Assembly (NCBI GenBank): GCA_041913505.1
Contig: JAYSFC010000011.1
Span: 1 to 42,026, forward strand
DNA from: JAYSFC01 sp041913505
Lineage (GTDB): Bacteria; Pseudomonadota; Gammaproteobacteria; Burkholderiales; Burkholderiaceae_C
Length of the DNA: 42,026 bases
Reading direction: 5' to 3'
Positions within the stretch are counted from its first letter, which is position 1. The number at the start of each line of letters is the position of its first letter. Below the pieces are notes generated by a model. The model was not told the origin of the DNA and ran no database searches. It was given only the letters and a program-made list of their open reading frames with translations. The position numbers and the translations under genes were made by a program. Shown piece by piece: positions 31,209-40,021 of the stretch.

Positions 31209-31580
31209 ATGTACCACGCTGCCGGCACCCAGATTCTCACGCTCACGGGTTTGCGTTTCGACGCCAACCTGGGCATCCTCTCGCACGAGAAAACCGCGCC
31301 CCAGCCCATCCAGGTGGACGCCGAGCTCAACCTGGGCACCCAGCCCCTGGCGCCGCGCGACGACGACATCCTGCATGTGCTGGACTACCGCAAGGTGCGC
31401 CAGATCATCATCGACGAGTGCACGGCCGAGCACGTGAACCTGCTCGAGAGCCTGATCGGCAAGCTGGCCAACCGGCTCATGCTGCTGCCCGGCGTGCTGG
31501 GCGTGCGCGTCAAAATCGCAAAACTGGAAATCTTTGACGACTGCGAAGTTGCCATTCGCGTCGAAACCGGACAATGGTGA
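31209..31580 (+). CDS. folB: Dihydroneopterin aldolase
   Basis: A 123-aa protein converting dihydroneopterin to hydroxymethyl-dihydropterin in folate synthesis. Motifs: LTGLRFDANLGILSHEKTAP (a variant of the GxxxxGxxxxE start, where the catalytic Glu is retained), VLDYRKVRQIIIDECTAEHV, NLLESLIGKLANRL (substrate Glu in LLES), and a C-terminal VKIAKLEIFDDCEVAIRVE. Some residues of the N-terminal signature differ from E. coli FolB. The gene lies between folM and ttcA, and its stop codon overlaps the ttcA start (ATGGTGA). Confidence 0.9.
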   Translation: MYHAAGTQILTLTGLRFDANLGILSHEKTAPQPIQVDAELNLGTQPLAPRDDDILHVLDYRKVRQIIIDECTAEHVNLLESLIGKLANRLMLLPGVLGVRVKIAKLEIFDDCEVAIRVETGQW

Positions 31581-32542
31581 ACCCCATGAGTGCAGTCATG
31601 ACCGGCGCCTGGAGCGCTGACGAATCCCCCGCAAACGAACAACTCCCGCAGGCCGGCCCCGCGGGCCTGAAGATCGAGCGCGAGGCCCACAAGCTCGAAA
31701 AGCGCCTGTGCCGCGAGGTGGGCCGCGCCATCGTGGACTACAACATGATCGAGGACGGCGACCGGGTCATGGTCTGCATGTCCGGCGGCAAGGACAGCTA
31801 CGCGCTGCTCGACATCCTCCTCAAGCTGCAAAAGCGCGCGCCCGTGCGCTTCGAGCTCGTGGCCGTGAACCTCGACCAGAAGCAGCCGGGCTTTCCCGAG
31901 CATGTGCTGCCCGAGTACCTCCAAAGCGTGGGCGTGCCCTTCCACATCGAGAACCAGGACACCTACAGCATCGTCAAGCGCGTGGTGCCCGAGGGCAAGA
32001 CCACCTGCGGCCTGTGCTCGCGCCTGCGCCGCGGCATTCTCTACCGCGTGGCCGACGAGCTGGGCTGCACCAAGATCGCGCTGGGCCACCACCGCGACGA
32101 CATCGTGCAGACGCTGCTGCTCAACATGTTCTTCGGCGGCCGCATGAAGGCCATGCCCCCGAAGCTCGCGAGCGACGACGGCAAGCACGTGGTGATCCGC
32201 CCCCTGGCCTACGTGCCCGAGAAGGACACCGCGCGCTGGGCGCAGTATCGGAACTTCCCCATCATCCCCTGCAACCTCTGCGGCAGCCAGGAGAACCTGC
32301 AGCGCCAGATCGTGGGCGACATGCTGCGCGAGTGGGACAAGAAGTACCCCGGCCGCGTGGACAACATGTTCCGCTCACTGCAGAACGTGGTGAAGACCCA
32401 CCTGCTCGACGGAACGCTGCACGATTTCAAGAATCTCAAGGCCACGGGCATCGCCAGCGAAGACGGCGATACGGCGTTCGACCACGAGGAATTCCCCACC
32501 GCGCCCACCCTCCCGGGCATGCAGGTGGTGCAGCTGTCCTGA
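31574..32542 (+). CDS. ttcA: tRNA 2-thiocytidine(32) synthetase
   Basis: Iron-sulfur, ATP-dependent enzyme that thiolates C32 of tRNA. The protein is 322 aa. The PP-loop is SGGKDS (70-75). The cluster-binding Cys are Cys145/Cys148 in TTCGLCSR and Cys236 in IPCNLCGS. GHHRDDIVQTLLLNMFFGGR and IRPLAYVPEKD are family-diagnostic. I give the ATG overlapping the folB stop as start; the ATG at 31586 (MSAVMTGAW) is equally possible, as the first ~30 residues are not conserved. Confidence 0.95.
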   Translation: MVNPMSAVMTGAWSADESPANEQLPQAGPAGLKIEREAHKLEKRLCREVGRAIVDYNMIEDGDRVMVCMSGGKDSYALLDILLKLQKRAPVRFELVAVNLDQKQPGFPEHVLPEYLQSVGVPFHIENQDTYSIVKRVVPEGKTTCGLCSRLRRGILYRVADELGCTKIALGHHRDDIVQTLLLNMFFGGRMKAMPPKLASDDGKHVVIRPLAYVPEKDTARWAQYRNFPIIPCNLCGSQENLQRQIVGDMLREWDKKYPGRVDNMFRSLQNVVKTHLLDGTLHDFKNLKATGIASEDGDTAFDHEEFPTAPTLPGMQVVQLS

Positions 32543-32602
32543 GGCCGGAGCGCAGCCAGAGCCCTCGCGCCGGCGCCCGGCCCACACCTTAGGAGACCTT
32601 CC

Positions 32603-33211
32603 ATGATCCAGCGCCGGCTCCAGGCCCTCGTGCTCCTCCTCGCAGCCCTGCTGATGGCGGGCTGCGCCTCCACCCGCGCGGTGGACAGCGCCGTGCAGAG
32701 CTACTCCACGCTCACGGCCCTGCCCGCGCCCCCCACCTACCGGCTCGAGCTGCTGCCCTCGCAGCAAGCACAGGCGGCGGGCTTCGCGGCCATCGAGGCC
32801 CAGGCCACGCAGTCGCTGCAGAAGGTGGGCCTGCAGCGTGACGACGCCCATGGCCACCTCGTGGTGCAGATCAGCGCCCAGGCGCGTTACACCAGCCCTG
32901 AGTACTGGCCCTATGGGCGCAGCTTGGGGCCTGGCTGGGGCTGGGGCATGGGCTACGGCAGCCGCGGGGGCTGGGCCCTGGGCGGCAGCTGGATGATGGA
33001 CCGCCCACCCACCCTGCTCTACCGCGCCGTGAGCATCGTGATGCGCGATGCCGCCACGCAGAAGATCGTCTACGAAACCTCGGCCTCGCACGAAGAGGTT
33101 TGGAGCAACGACGCGCTGATCTTCGGCGTGCTGTTCGACGCAGCGCTCACGGGCTTCCCGCAGCCGCCAGCCGGCGCGCGCCAGATTCGCACCGAAATCC
33201 CTGTGCGCTGA
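32603..33211 (+). CDS. DUF4136 domain lipoprotein
   Basis: A 202-aa outer-envelope lipoprotein. The signal peptide ends in lipobox LMAGC (Cys at ~21). The DUF4136-like body has TYRLELLPSQQAQAAGFAAI at the start and VYETSASHEEVWSNDALIFG near the end. A central Gly/Trp/Tyr-rich, low-complexity loop (SLGPGWGWGMGYGSRGGWAL) is characteristic of this family. The function is unknown. TAGGAG precedes the ATG. The gene is probably monocistronic, 60 bp after ttcA. Confidence 0.85.
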   Translation: MIQRRLQALVLLLAALLMAGCASTRAVDSAVQSYSTLTALPAPPTYRLELLPSQQAQAAGFAAIEAQATQSLQKVGLQRDDAHGHLVVQISAQARYTSPEYWPYGRSLGPGWGWGMGYGSRGGWALGGSWMMDRPPTLLYRAVSIVMRDAATQKIVYETSASHEEVWSNDALIFGVLFDAALTGFPQPPAGARQIRTEIPVR

Positions 33212-33288
33212 CCAGGACCTGACCAGCCTGTTGCGCGCCCGCCGCAGGCGCGGCGCGCGCCATTGGCACGCGGCACCCCGCTTCTAGA

Positions 33289-33936
33289 ATGACGCCAATG
33301 CAAGCCACCCGCCTCATCGCCGTGCGCCATGGCGAAACCGCCTGGAACGTGGACACCCGCATCCAGGGGCATCTGGACATCCCGCTCAACGACACCGGCC
33401 AGTGGCAGGCCCGCCAGCTCGCCCGCGCGCTCGCGGACGAGCCCCTCACCGCCATCTACACCAGCGACCTGGCACGCGCGCGCGCCACGGCCCAGGCCGT
33501 GGCCGACGCCACCGGCGCGCCGCTGGCCACCGACACCGGCCTGCGCGAACGCAGCTTTGGCCAGTTCCAGGGACGCACCTTCACCGAGATCGAGGCCGAG
33601 CAGCCCGAGCAGGCCCGCCGCTGGCGCCAGCGCGACCCTGCCTACGCGCCCGAAGGCGGCGAATCGCTGATCGCGCTGCGCGACCGCGTGACGGGCACCG
33701 CCGACCGCCTGGCCGCGCGGCACCCCGGCGGCCTGGTGCTGCTCGTGGCGCATGGCGGCGTGCTCGACGTGCTCTACCGCGCCGCCACACGCCAGGACAT
33801 CCAGGCGCCGCGCACCTGGCAGCTCACCAATGCCGCCATCAACCGCCTGCTCTGGACCGAGAACGGCCTGACCCTCGTCGGCTGGGCCGACACCCAGCAC
33901 CTGGACACCGCCAGCCGCGATGAAACCTGTACCTGA
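33289..33936 (+). CDS. Histidine phosphatase family protein (GpmB/CobC-like)
   Basis: A 215-aa phosphatase of the branch-1 histidine phosphatase superfamily. The phospho-accepting His14 lies in VRHGETAWN. The motif continues RIQGHLDIPLNDTGQWQA, the Arg in TSDLARARATAQ, Glu in LRERSFGQFQG, and the second His in LLVAHGGVLDVLYR. The specific substrate is unclear. The start may be 33289 or the in-frame ATG at 33298. It overlaps the next gene by 17 bp, suggesting a two-gene operon. Confidence 0.92.
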   Translation: MTPMQATRLIAVRHGETAWNVDTRIQGHLDIPLNDTGQWQARQLARALADEPLTAIYTSDLARARATAQAVADATGAPLATDTGLRERSFGQFQGRTFTEIEAEQPEQARRWRQRDPAYAPEGGESLIALRDRVTGTADRLAARHPGGLVLLVAHGGVLDVLYRAATRQDIQAPRTWQLTNAAINRLLWTENGLTLVGWADTQHLDTASRDETCT

Positions 33937-35089
33937 GCACCTCGCAGCCAGCGTGGGGCAGCGCGTCGACCTGATCGACACGCCCGCGCTCGTCGTCGAC
34001 CTGGACGCCATGGAGCGCAACATCCGGCGCATGGCCGAGTTCGCGCACAAGCACCAGATCCGCTGGCGCCCGCACGCCAAGCTGCACAAGAGCGCCGAGC
34101 TCGCCCTGCTGCTGGAAAAGGCCGGTGCGCGCGGCCACTGCGTGCAGAAAGTGGCCGAGGCCGAGGCCCTGGCCGCCGGCGGCGTGGTCGACATTTACAT
34201 CAGCAACGAAGTACTGGCCGCAGTCAAGCTCATGCGCGTCGCGCGCCTGTCCGCGCAGCTCGCCGCGCGCGGAGGCCGGCTCGCCATTGCCGTGGACAGC
34301 GAGGAAGGCATTGAACGTCTGGCCGAAGCCATGCGCGTGGCGGGCAGCGACGCGGGCATCCACGTGTTCGTGGAGATCGATGTGGGCCAGGGCCGCTGCG
34401 GCGTGCCACCCGGCCCCGAGGCCGTCGCGCTGGCCCTGCTCGTTGCACGCCATGCGCGCCTGCACTTCGGTGGGCTGCAGGCCTACCACGGCCGAGCGCA
34501 GCACCTGCGCGGCGCGGCCGAGCGCCGCGAAGCCATTGCCGGCGCCGTGGCGGCCGCCCAGGCCACGCGCCGCCTCATCGAAGCCGCCGGCCTGCCCGTG
34601 CCCCTGGTCACGGGGGCCGGCACGGGCACGCTGGTGCACGAGGCCGCGAGCGGCGTGTACGGAGAACTGCAGGCCGGCTCCTTCCTGTTCATGGACGCCG
34701 ACTACGCGCGCAACGAGCGCGAACCCGCCCAGCCCGCATTCGAGCACGCGCTGTTCGTCAAGACCCAGGTCATCTCGGCCCGCGACACCCACGCCGTCTG
34801 CGACGCGGGCCACAAGAGCCACGCCATCGACTCGGGCCTGCCCCTGGTGCACGGCCTGCCACCCGAACGTGCGCTGCGCTACGCCAACGGCGGCGACGAG
34901 CACGGCATCCTCCACCCCGACGGCCCCAAGGCCCGCCTCCCCGCACTGGGCCGCATGCTGTGGCTCATCCCCGGCCACTGCGATCCCACGGTGAACCTCT
35001 ACGACCACATGATCGGCGTGCGCGGCGGCCTCGCGCACGGCGTGGTGGAGCGCATCATCCGCGTGGATGGGCGCGGAGCGGTGACGTAA
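33920..35089 (+). CDS. DSD1/D-threonine aldolase-like PLP enzyme
   Basis: A 389-aa fold-type III alanine-racemase-like enzyme. The PLP-binding Lys54 lies in RWRPHAKLHKS. VTGAGTGTLVHEA is the phosphate loop. The C-terminal metal site is His353 and Asp355 in IPGHCDPTVNLYD, as in D-threonine aldolase and D-serine dehydratase. It would cleave or dehydrate D-3-hydroxy amino acids. It overlaps the phosphatase gene by 17 bp. Its stop codon lies only 35 bp before cas1, so it forms the left boundary of the CRISPR-Cas locus. Confidence 0.92.
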   Translation: MKPVPEHLAASVGQRVDLIDTPALVVDLDAMERNIRRMAEFAHKHQIRWRPHAKLHKSAELALLLEKAGARGHCVQKVAEAEALAAGGVVDIYISNEVLAAVKLMRVARLSAQLAARGGRLAIAVDSEEGIERLAEAMRVAGSDAGIHVFVEIDVGQGRCGVPPGPEAVALALLVARHARLHFGGLQAYHGRAQHLRGAAERREAIAGAVAAAQATRRLIEAAGLPVPLVTGAGTGTLVHEAASGVYGELQAGSFLFMDADYARNEREPAQPAFEHALFVKTQVISARDTHAVCDAGHKSHAIDSGLPLVHGLPPERALRYANGGDEHGILHPDGPKARLPALGRMLWLIPGHCDPTVNLYDHMIGVRGGLAHGVVERIIRVDGRGAVT

Positions 35090-35122
35090 GCACCCCGCAA
35101 GGTGCACGGGCACACTGTGCCC
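35090..35122. promoter_or_regulatory. Tandem palindromes in the 35-bp gap before cas1
   Basis: GCACC-6 nt-GGTGC (35090-35105) is followed 2 bp later by the perfect palindrome GGGCACA-C-TGTGCCC (35108-35122), which ends 2 bp before the cas1 ATG. There is no Shine-Dalgarno sequence at cas1. The elements may form hairpins ending the upstream mRNA, occlude the cas1 start, or serve as an operator. Confidence 0.4.
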
Positions 35123-35124
35123 TG

Positions 35125-36129
35125 ATGGACGATATTGCCGCCAGCGACCTCAAGGTCATCCTGCACTCCCAGCGGGCCAACATTTACTACCTGGAGCACT
35201 GCCGCGTGCTCGTCAACGGCGGCCGCGTCGAGTATGTGACCGACGCGGGCAAGAAAAGCCTGTACTGGAACATCCCGATCGCCAACACCACCAGCATTCT
35301 GCTGGGCACGGGCACCTCCATCACCCAGGCAGCCATGCGCGAGCTGGCCAAGGCCGGTGTGCTGGTGGGCTTTTGCGGCGGTGGCGGCACGCCGCTGTTT
35401 TCCGCCAACGAAGTGGACGTGGAAGTCGCTTGGCTATCGCCGCAAAGCGAATACCGCCCCACCGAGTACCTGCGGGCCTGGGTGCAGTTCTGGTTCGACG
35501 ACACGCTGCGGCTGCAGGCCGCCCAACACTTGCAGACCCGGCGGCTACAGCGCCTGCTGGCCGCATGGAACACCCGCGCCCTGCGTGACGCAGGCTTCGA
35601 CGTCGATATGGCCCACTTGCAAGCGCTGGTACAGCAGTTCACGCCGCGCATTGCCAGCGCACCCGACGTGACGGCGCTGCTGACCGACGAAGCCCAGCTC
35701 ACCAAGGCTTTGTTCAAGCTGGCCGTCGATGCGGTGGGCTATGGCGAATTCACCCGCGCCAAGCGCGGTACGGGCACCGATGCCGCGAACCGCTTTCTGG
35801 ATCACGGCAACTACCTGGCCTACGGCCTGGGCGCAACCGCCACCTGGGTGCTAGGCCTGCCCCACGGCTTGGCTGTGCTGCACGGCAAAACGCGGCGCGG
35901 CGGGTTGGTGTTCGACGCGGCCGATCTGGTCAAGGATGCGGCCATCCTGCCGCAGGCCTTCCTCTCGGCCATGCGGGGCGACGACGAGCAGCAGTTCCGC
36001 CGCCAGTGCATCGAGGCGCTCACCCGCAATGAGTCGCTGGACTTCATGATCGACACGCTCAAGGACATTGCACTGCAGACCGCCCAGTTGGTGCAAACAC
36101 CGCTGACGCCGCAGGAGGGCGGCGCATGA
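35125..36129 (+). CDS. cas1: CRISPR-associated endonuclease Cas1, type I-F
   Basis: Integrase that inserts new spacers, in complex with the Cas2 part of Cas2/3. The protein is 334 aa. Metal ligands are conserved: Glu189 in LLTDEAQLTK, His253 in GLPHGLAVLHG and Asp267 in FDAADLVKDAAI, each one position before the P. aeruginosa type I-F residues E190, H254 and D268. The start at 35125 (MDDIAASDLKVILHSQRANI) is set by family similarity; no ribosome site is visible, and an upstream palindrome abuts it. The stop overlaps the cas3 start (ATGA). Codon use is less GC3-biased than in the housekeeping genes to the left, suggesting acquisition. Confidence 0.97.
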   Translation: MDDIAASDLKVILHSQRANIYYLEHCRVLVNGGRVEYVTDAGKKSLYWNIPIANTTSILLGTGTSITQAAMRELAKAGVLVGFCGGGGTPLFSANEVDVEVAWLSPQSEYRPTEYLRAWVQFWFDDTLRLQAAQHLQTRRLQRLLAAWNTRALRDAGFDVDMAHLQALVQQFTPRIASAPDVTALLTDEAQLTKALFKLAVDAVGYGEFTRAKRGTGTDAANRFLDHGNYLAYGLGATATWVLGLPHGLAVLHGKTRRGGLVFDAADLVKDAAILPQAFLSAMRGDDEQQFRRQCIEALTRNESLDFMIDTLKDIALQTAQLVQTPLTPQEGGA

Positions 36130-39100
36130 ACGTGCTGTTCGTGGCGCAATGCAGCAAGAACGCACTGGCCGAAACGCGCCGCATCCTCGACCAGTTTGCC
36201 GAGCGCCGGGGCGAGCGCACCTGGCAAACCCCCATCACGCAGGCGGGGTTGGACACGGTGCGCAAGCTGTTGCGTCAAAGCGCCCGCAAGAACACCGCCG
36301 TCGCCTGCCACTGGATTCGCGGGCGCGACCACAGCGAGCTGCTGTGGGTAGTAGGCGACGCCCGCCAGTTCAACGACCAGGGCGCGGTGCCCACCAACAC
36401 CACGTCCAGCAACGTGCTGCGCGCAGGCGATGAAAACGCCTGGCATCACCTGCCACTGATGAGCTCCCTGGCCGCACTGGCAGCCCTGCTGCACGACCTG
36501 GGCAAAGCCACACAAGCGTTTCAGGACAGGCTCAAAAACCCCGGCCTGCGCGAGCGTAACCACTACCGGCATGAATGGGTATCGGTGCGATTGTTCCAGG
36601 CGTTTGTGGGGCAGGACAACGACGCCGATTGGTTGCAACGGCTGGCGGGTTGTGACGAAGCGGATGCGGATGCGCAGGTGTTGGAGGCGCTGTGGCTGGA
36701 TCATGCAGGCGGGCGGCTACTGCGCGATGGGCTGGACGAGCCGCAAGCAAAAAACACACTTCCTTTTGCTGCGCTCAAAAATGCCCCTGTGGCGCAAGCC
36801 CTGGTGTGGCTGGTGCTCACCCACCACCGGCTGCCGTGCCTACCTGTTGAACAAGCCAAAGGCATGGGTGACGAAGACGTCGAGGAAGGCAGAACCACAT
36901 ACCGCCGCTTTGGCGCACGCCCCGGCTTCCTGAACGCCAGCGAGCTGGAGGGAGTGTTGCTGCGCATCAGTGCCGACTGGAACGAGCCGCGCGAACGCGC
37001 CGACCACGCTACCGTACAAGCCCACTGGCGCTTCCCGCATGGCCTACCGGTCACCACGCCTGCCTGGCGCAAACAGGCCGCCCGCTACGCACGCAAGCTG
37101 CTGGAACTGTCCCAAACCACAGACCAAGGCCAAGCGCTGCACGACCCCTTTGCCATGCACGTTGCGCGCCTGTGCCTCATGCTGGCCGACCACCATTACT
37201 CCAGCCTCACCGACACAGCCGCACGCGCCCCGTACCTCAACGCAAGCTACCCGCTGTATGCCAACACACTCAGCATTCACTATCAAAAAAATAGCATTTC
37301 GCATTTGAAGGACAAGCGCCAGGGCCCACTTTTTAACCAAACACTGGACGAACACCTGCTGGGCGTGCAAGCCCACGCCACGCTGGTGGCGCGCTCCCTG
37401 CCCAGCCTCACGCACAGCCTGCCCGCGCTCAAAAACCACAAACCCCTCAAAAAGCGCAGCGCTGACCCGCGCTTTGCCTGGCAAGACAAAGCCGCCGACC
37501 TGGCCGCCAGCGTGCGCCACCGGGCGGCGGCACAGGGAGCCTTCATCGTCAACATGGCCTCCACCGGCTGTGGCAAGACGCTGGGCAACGCCCGGGCGAT
37601 GAACGCACTGGCAGACCCTGCCACCGGCATGCGCTGCGCTTTTGCCATGGGGCTGCGCACGCTCACGTTGCAAACCGGGCGCGTGTTCCAGAACGACCTG
37701 CAGTTGAATGACGAGCAACTGGCCATCCAGGTCGGCGGCGCGGCCAGCCGGGCGCTGTTTGAATATTGGGAGCAGCAGGCCGAGGCCACCGGCTCCGCAT
37801 CCAGCCAGGCACTGCTGGACGAAGCGGGCACCGTGCTCTACGAAGGCAACGACCAGCACCCGCTGCTACAGCGCCTGACCGACGACGCCAAGGCACGCGC
37901 GCTGATTGCCGCGCCCCTGGTGGTGTGCACCGTAGACCACCTCACACCCGCCACCGAAAGCCTGCGCGGCGGCCGCCAGATTGCGCCCATGCTGCGCCTG
38001 CTGACCAGCGACCTGGTGCTGGACGAGCCCGACGACTTCGACATGGCCGACCTGCCCGCCCTCACCCGGCTGGTGCACTGGGCGGGCCTGCTGGGCAGCC
38101 GCGTGCTGCTGTCATCGGCCACGCTGCCGCCTGCGCTGGTGGAAGGGCTCTTTCTGGCCTACCGCGCCGGGCGCGCCGTGTACCAGCGACACCGCAGCGA
38201 ACGGCCCAGCGAGCCCGCGAACATCTGCTGCCTGTGGATCGACGAGTTCCACCAAACCACGCAAGACTGCGCGGATGGGCCAGCCTTCCGCGAAGCGCAC
38301 AGCCAGTACGTGCACAAGCGTGTCGCCAAGCTGAAGCAGGCCGAAGTGCGCCGCCTCGCCCACATTGCGGCCCTGCCCGACACATGGCACAGCATGCAAG
38401 AAGCAGAGCGCCGCAAGGACTTTGCCCGCCTGGTGCTGGAGCAAGCTTGGCAACTGCACCAGCAGCCCCACAACCACAGCACCGATGCCAGCGGCAAGCG
38501 CGTGAGCCTGGGCCTCATCCGCATGGCCAACATTGCCCCGCTGTACGACGTGGCCCTCGCCATGTACGCGCCCGACGCACTACCGCTAGAACTGCAAGGC
38601 CAGGTGCGCATTCATCTGTGCGTGTACCACTCTCAGTTCCCGCTGCTGCTGCGCTCGGCCATCGAGCAGCAGCTGGACACCTTACTCAACCGCCGCGGTG
38701 CCAAAGACGGGCACGACCCCGCGCTGCACCGCCCCGCCCTGCGCGCTCTCATCGACGCCCACCCCGAGCCCCACCACCTGTTCATCGTGCTGGGCAGCCC
38801 CGTGACCGAAGTGGGCCGCGACCACGACTACGACTGGGCCGTGGTGGAGCCATCGTCCATGCGCTCGCTCATCCAGCTGGCTGGGCGCGTGCGGCGGCAC
38901 CGGCCCGGGACGGTGGGCGGGGTGAACATGGTGGTGCTGGACAGCAACCTGCGCCACTACGAAAAACCCAACCAGCCTGCATACGAGAAGCCGGGGTTTG
39001 AGACAGCGCATGCGCCGTTCCAGCTCAAGTCCCACCATTTGCACGACCTGCTGGTGCGCGAGGTGGGCGAAGCCGCGGCCTGGGCGGTGGATGCGCAACC

Positions 39101-39644
39101 GCGCATTGCGCTGCCAGCGGACAAGCTGCTGCCCAGCCGCCGCTGGACCGACCTGGAGCACGCCCGCATGCACGACAGCCTGCTGCCCAAGCCCCCAGGC
39201 ACCGCAACGCCCACCCATGCGGCCTGCCTGCAGTGGCACGAGCCCCAGCCCGACGCGCCTCGGTCCCTGTGGCTCACCGGCCTGCTGCCGCAGTTCCAGC
39301 GGTTCCGCCAGGACGACCAAAAACGCGACGACGTAGCCCTGCTGCCAGACGAAGAGGAAGAAACCCTGCAACTACACCGCGTGCAAGACGGGGAGCGGCG
39401 CTACGACAAGCTCTACGTGCCCATCCACCAAAGCCTGTGCCATCCGGTGCCCGCAGCGCAATTGGCATCGCCCAGCGTATCGCCCTGGCCGCAGGTGGGT
39501 TTGATGGAGGAGCTGACTGCACTGGCGCAAGCGCAGGGCTTGTCGCTGGAGCAATGTGCGAAGCGCTATGTGATTGCCAGCCTGCCGCACGACGAGAACG
39601 GCTGGTGGTTTCACGAGGCCTTGGGCTTCGCGGTCAAAAGATGA
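36126..39644 (+). CDS. cas3: Type I-F Cas2/3 fusion helicase-nuclease
   Basis: A 1172-aa fusion. Residues 1-95 are the Cas2-like domain (MNVLFVAQCSKNALAETRRI). An HD nuclease begins with His123-Asp124 in LLHDLGKATQAF, at the same position as in P. aeruginosa. The SF2 helicase has Walker A STGCGKT (479-485), the DExD-box variant LDEPDDFD (Asp633 onward), motif III SSATLPP and motif VI QLAGRVRRHR (917-926). A C-terminal accessory domain follows. It degrades DNA marked by the Csy complex and joins Cas1 for adaptation. A degenerate interspersed repeat (37280-37338) lies in frame in the linker before the helicase. The gene ends 5 bp from convergent higA. Confidence 0.97.
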   Translation: MNVLFVAQCSKNALAETRRILDQFAERRGERTWQTPITQAGLDTVRKLLRQSARKNTAVACHWIRGRDHSELLWVVGDARQFNDQGAVPTNTTSSNVLRAGDENAWHHLPLMSSLAALAALLHDLGKATQAFQDRLKNPGLRERNHYRHEWVSVRLFQAFVGQDNDADWLQRLAGCDEADADAQVLEALWLDHAGGRLLRDGLDEPQAKNTLPFAALKNAPVAQALVWLVLTHHRLPCLPVEQAKGMGDEDVEEGRTTYRRFGARPGFLNASELEGVLLRISADWNEPRERADHATVQAHWRFPHGLPVTTPAWRKQAARYARKLLELSQTTDQGQALHDPFAMHVARLCLMLADHHYSSLTDTAARAPYLNASYPLYANTLSIHYQKNSISHLKDKRQGPLFNQTLDEHLLGVQAHATLVARSLPSLTHSLPALKNHKPLKKRSADPRFAWQDKAADLAASVRHRAAAQGAFIVNMASTGCGKTLGNARAMNALADPATGMRCAFAMGLRTLTLQTGRVFQNDLQLNDEQLAIQVGGAASRALFEYWEQQAEATGSASSQALLDEAGTVLYEGNDQHPLLQRLTDDAKARALIAAPLVVCTVDHLTPATESLRGGRQIAPMLRLLTSDLVLDEPDDFDMADLPALTRLVHWAGLLGSRVLLSSATLPPALVEGLFLAYRAGRAVYQRHRSERPSEPANICCLWIDEFHQTTQDCADGPAFREAHSQYVHKRVAKLKQAEVRRLAHIAALPDTWHSMQEAERRKDFARLVLEQAWQLHQQPHNHSTDASGKRVSLGLIRMANIAPLYDVALAMYAPDALPLELQGQVRIHLCVYHSQFPLLLRSAIEQQLDTLLNRRGAKDGHDPALHRPALRALIDAHPEPHHLFIVLGSPVTEVGRDHDYDWAVVEPSSMRSLIQLAGRVRRHRPGTVGGVNMVVLDSNLRHYEKPNQPAYEKPGFETAHAPFQLKSHHLHDLLVREVGEAAAWAVDAQPRIALPADKLLPSRRWTDLEHARMHDSLLPKPPGTATPTHAACLQWHEPQPDAPRSLWLTGLLPQFQRFRQDDQKRDDVALLPDEEEETLQLHRVQDGERRYDKLYVPIHQSLCHPVPAAQLASPSVSPWPQVGLMEELTALAQAQGLSLEQCAKRYVIASLPHDENGWWFHEALGFAVKR
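37280..37338 (+). repeat. Interspersed repeat inside cas3 (best-preserved copy)
   Basis: CTATCAAAAAAATAGC, a middle ATTTCGCATTTGAA, then GGACAAGCGCCAGGGCC and CTTTTTAACC. It is the clearest of the four copies (others in cca, the DUF185 gene and folM). In frame it encodes YQKNSISHLKDKRQGPLFNQ, a Lys-rich stretch not expected in the core Cas3 fold. Its presence shows that the cas genes have been exposed to the host lineage's repeat mobility. Confidence 0.65.
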
Positions 39645-39649
39645 GGCGT

Positions 39650-39961
39650 TCAGGCCGCTTGCAATTCGAGGGGATGCACGGCCATTACGGCAGCTTGAAG
39701 GGTCTCATCAAGCTCTGCCACTCGCAAATCGTAGGCCGTCTGCAGGTTCAGCCACGACTGCGCATCGCCGCCAAAAAAACGACTCAGACGCAACGCGGTA
39801 TCGGCAGTGATGCCGCGGCGCTCCAGCACGATGTCATTGATCCGCGAAGCCGGTACACGCAATTGCTTGGCCAGGGCGTTGGCGCTCATGTCCATGGGCT
39901 TGAGGTAATCCTCGCGCAGTACCTCTCCGGGATGAATGGGGCGCATACCGTTCTTGAACAT
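39650..39961 (-). CDS. higA: HigA family antitoxin
   Basis: A 103-aa antitoxin of a type II toxin-antitoxin pair: MFKNGMRPIHPGEVLREDYL is the HigA/VapI N-terminal hallmark, and the Xre-type helix-turn-helix is MSANALAKQLRVPASRINDI followed by RRGITADTALRLSRFFGG. The start at 39961 is fixed by AAGGAG 7 nt upstream; a longer in-frame ATG at 39994 lacks such a site. It lies downstream of the toxin gene, as usual for higBA, on the minus strand and tail to tail with cas3 (5-bp gap). It should neutralise HigB and repress the higBA promoter. Confidence 0.93.
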   Translation of the reverse strand: MFKNGMRPIHPGEVLREDYLKPMDMSANALAKQLRVPASRINDIVLERRGITADTALRLSRFFGGDAQSWLNLQTAYDLRVAELDETLQAAVMAVHPLELQAA

Positions 39962-40021
39962 TGCTATCTCCTTGCTCCAATCCACCACCGCCACAAACGG
40001 CCGTTCACGTCGCCGACGGCA

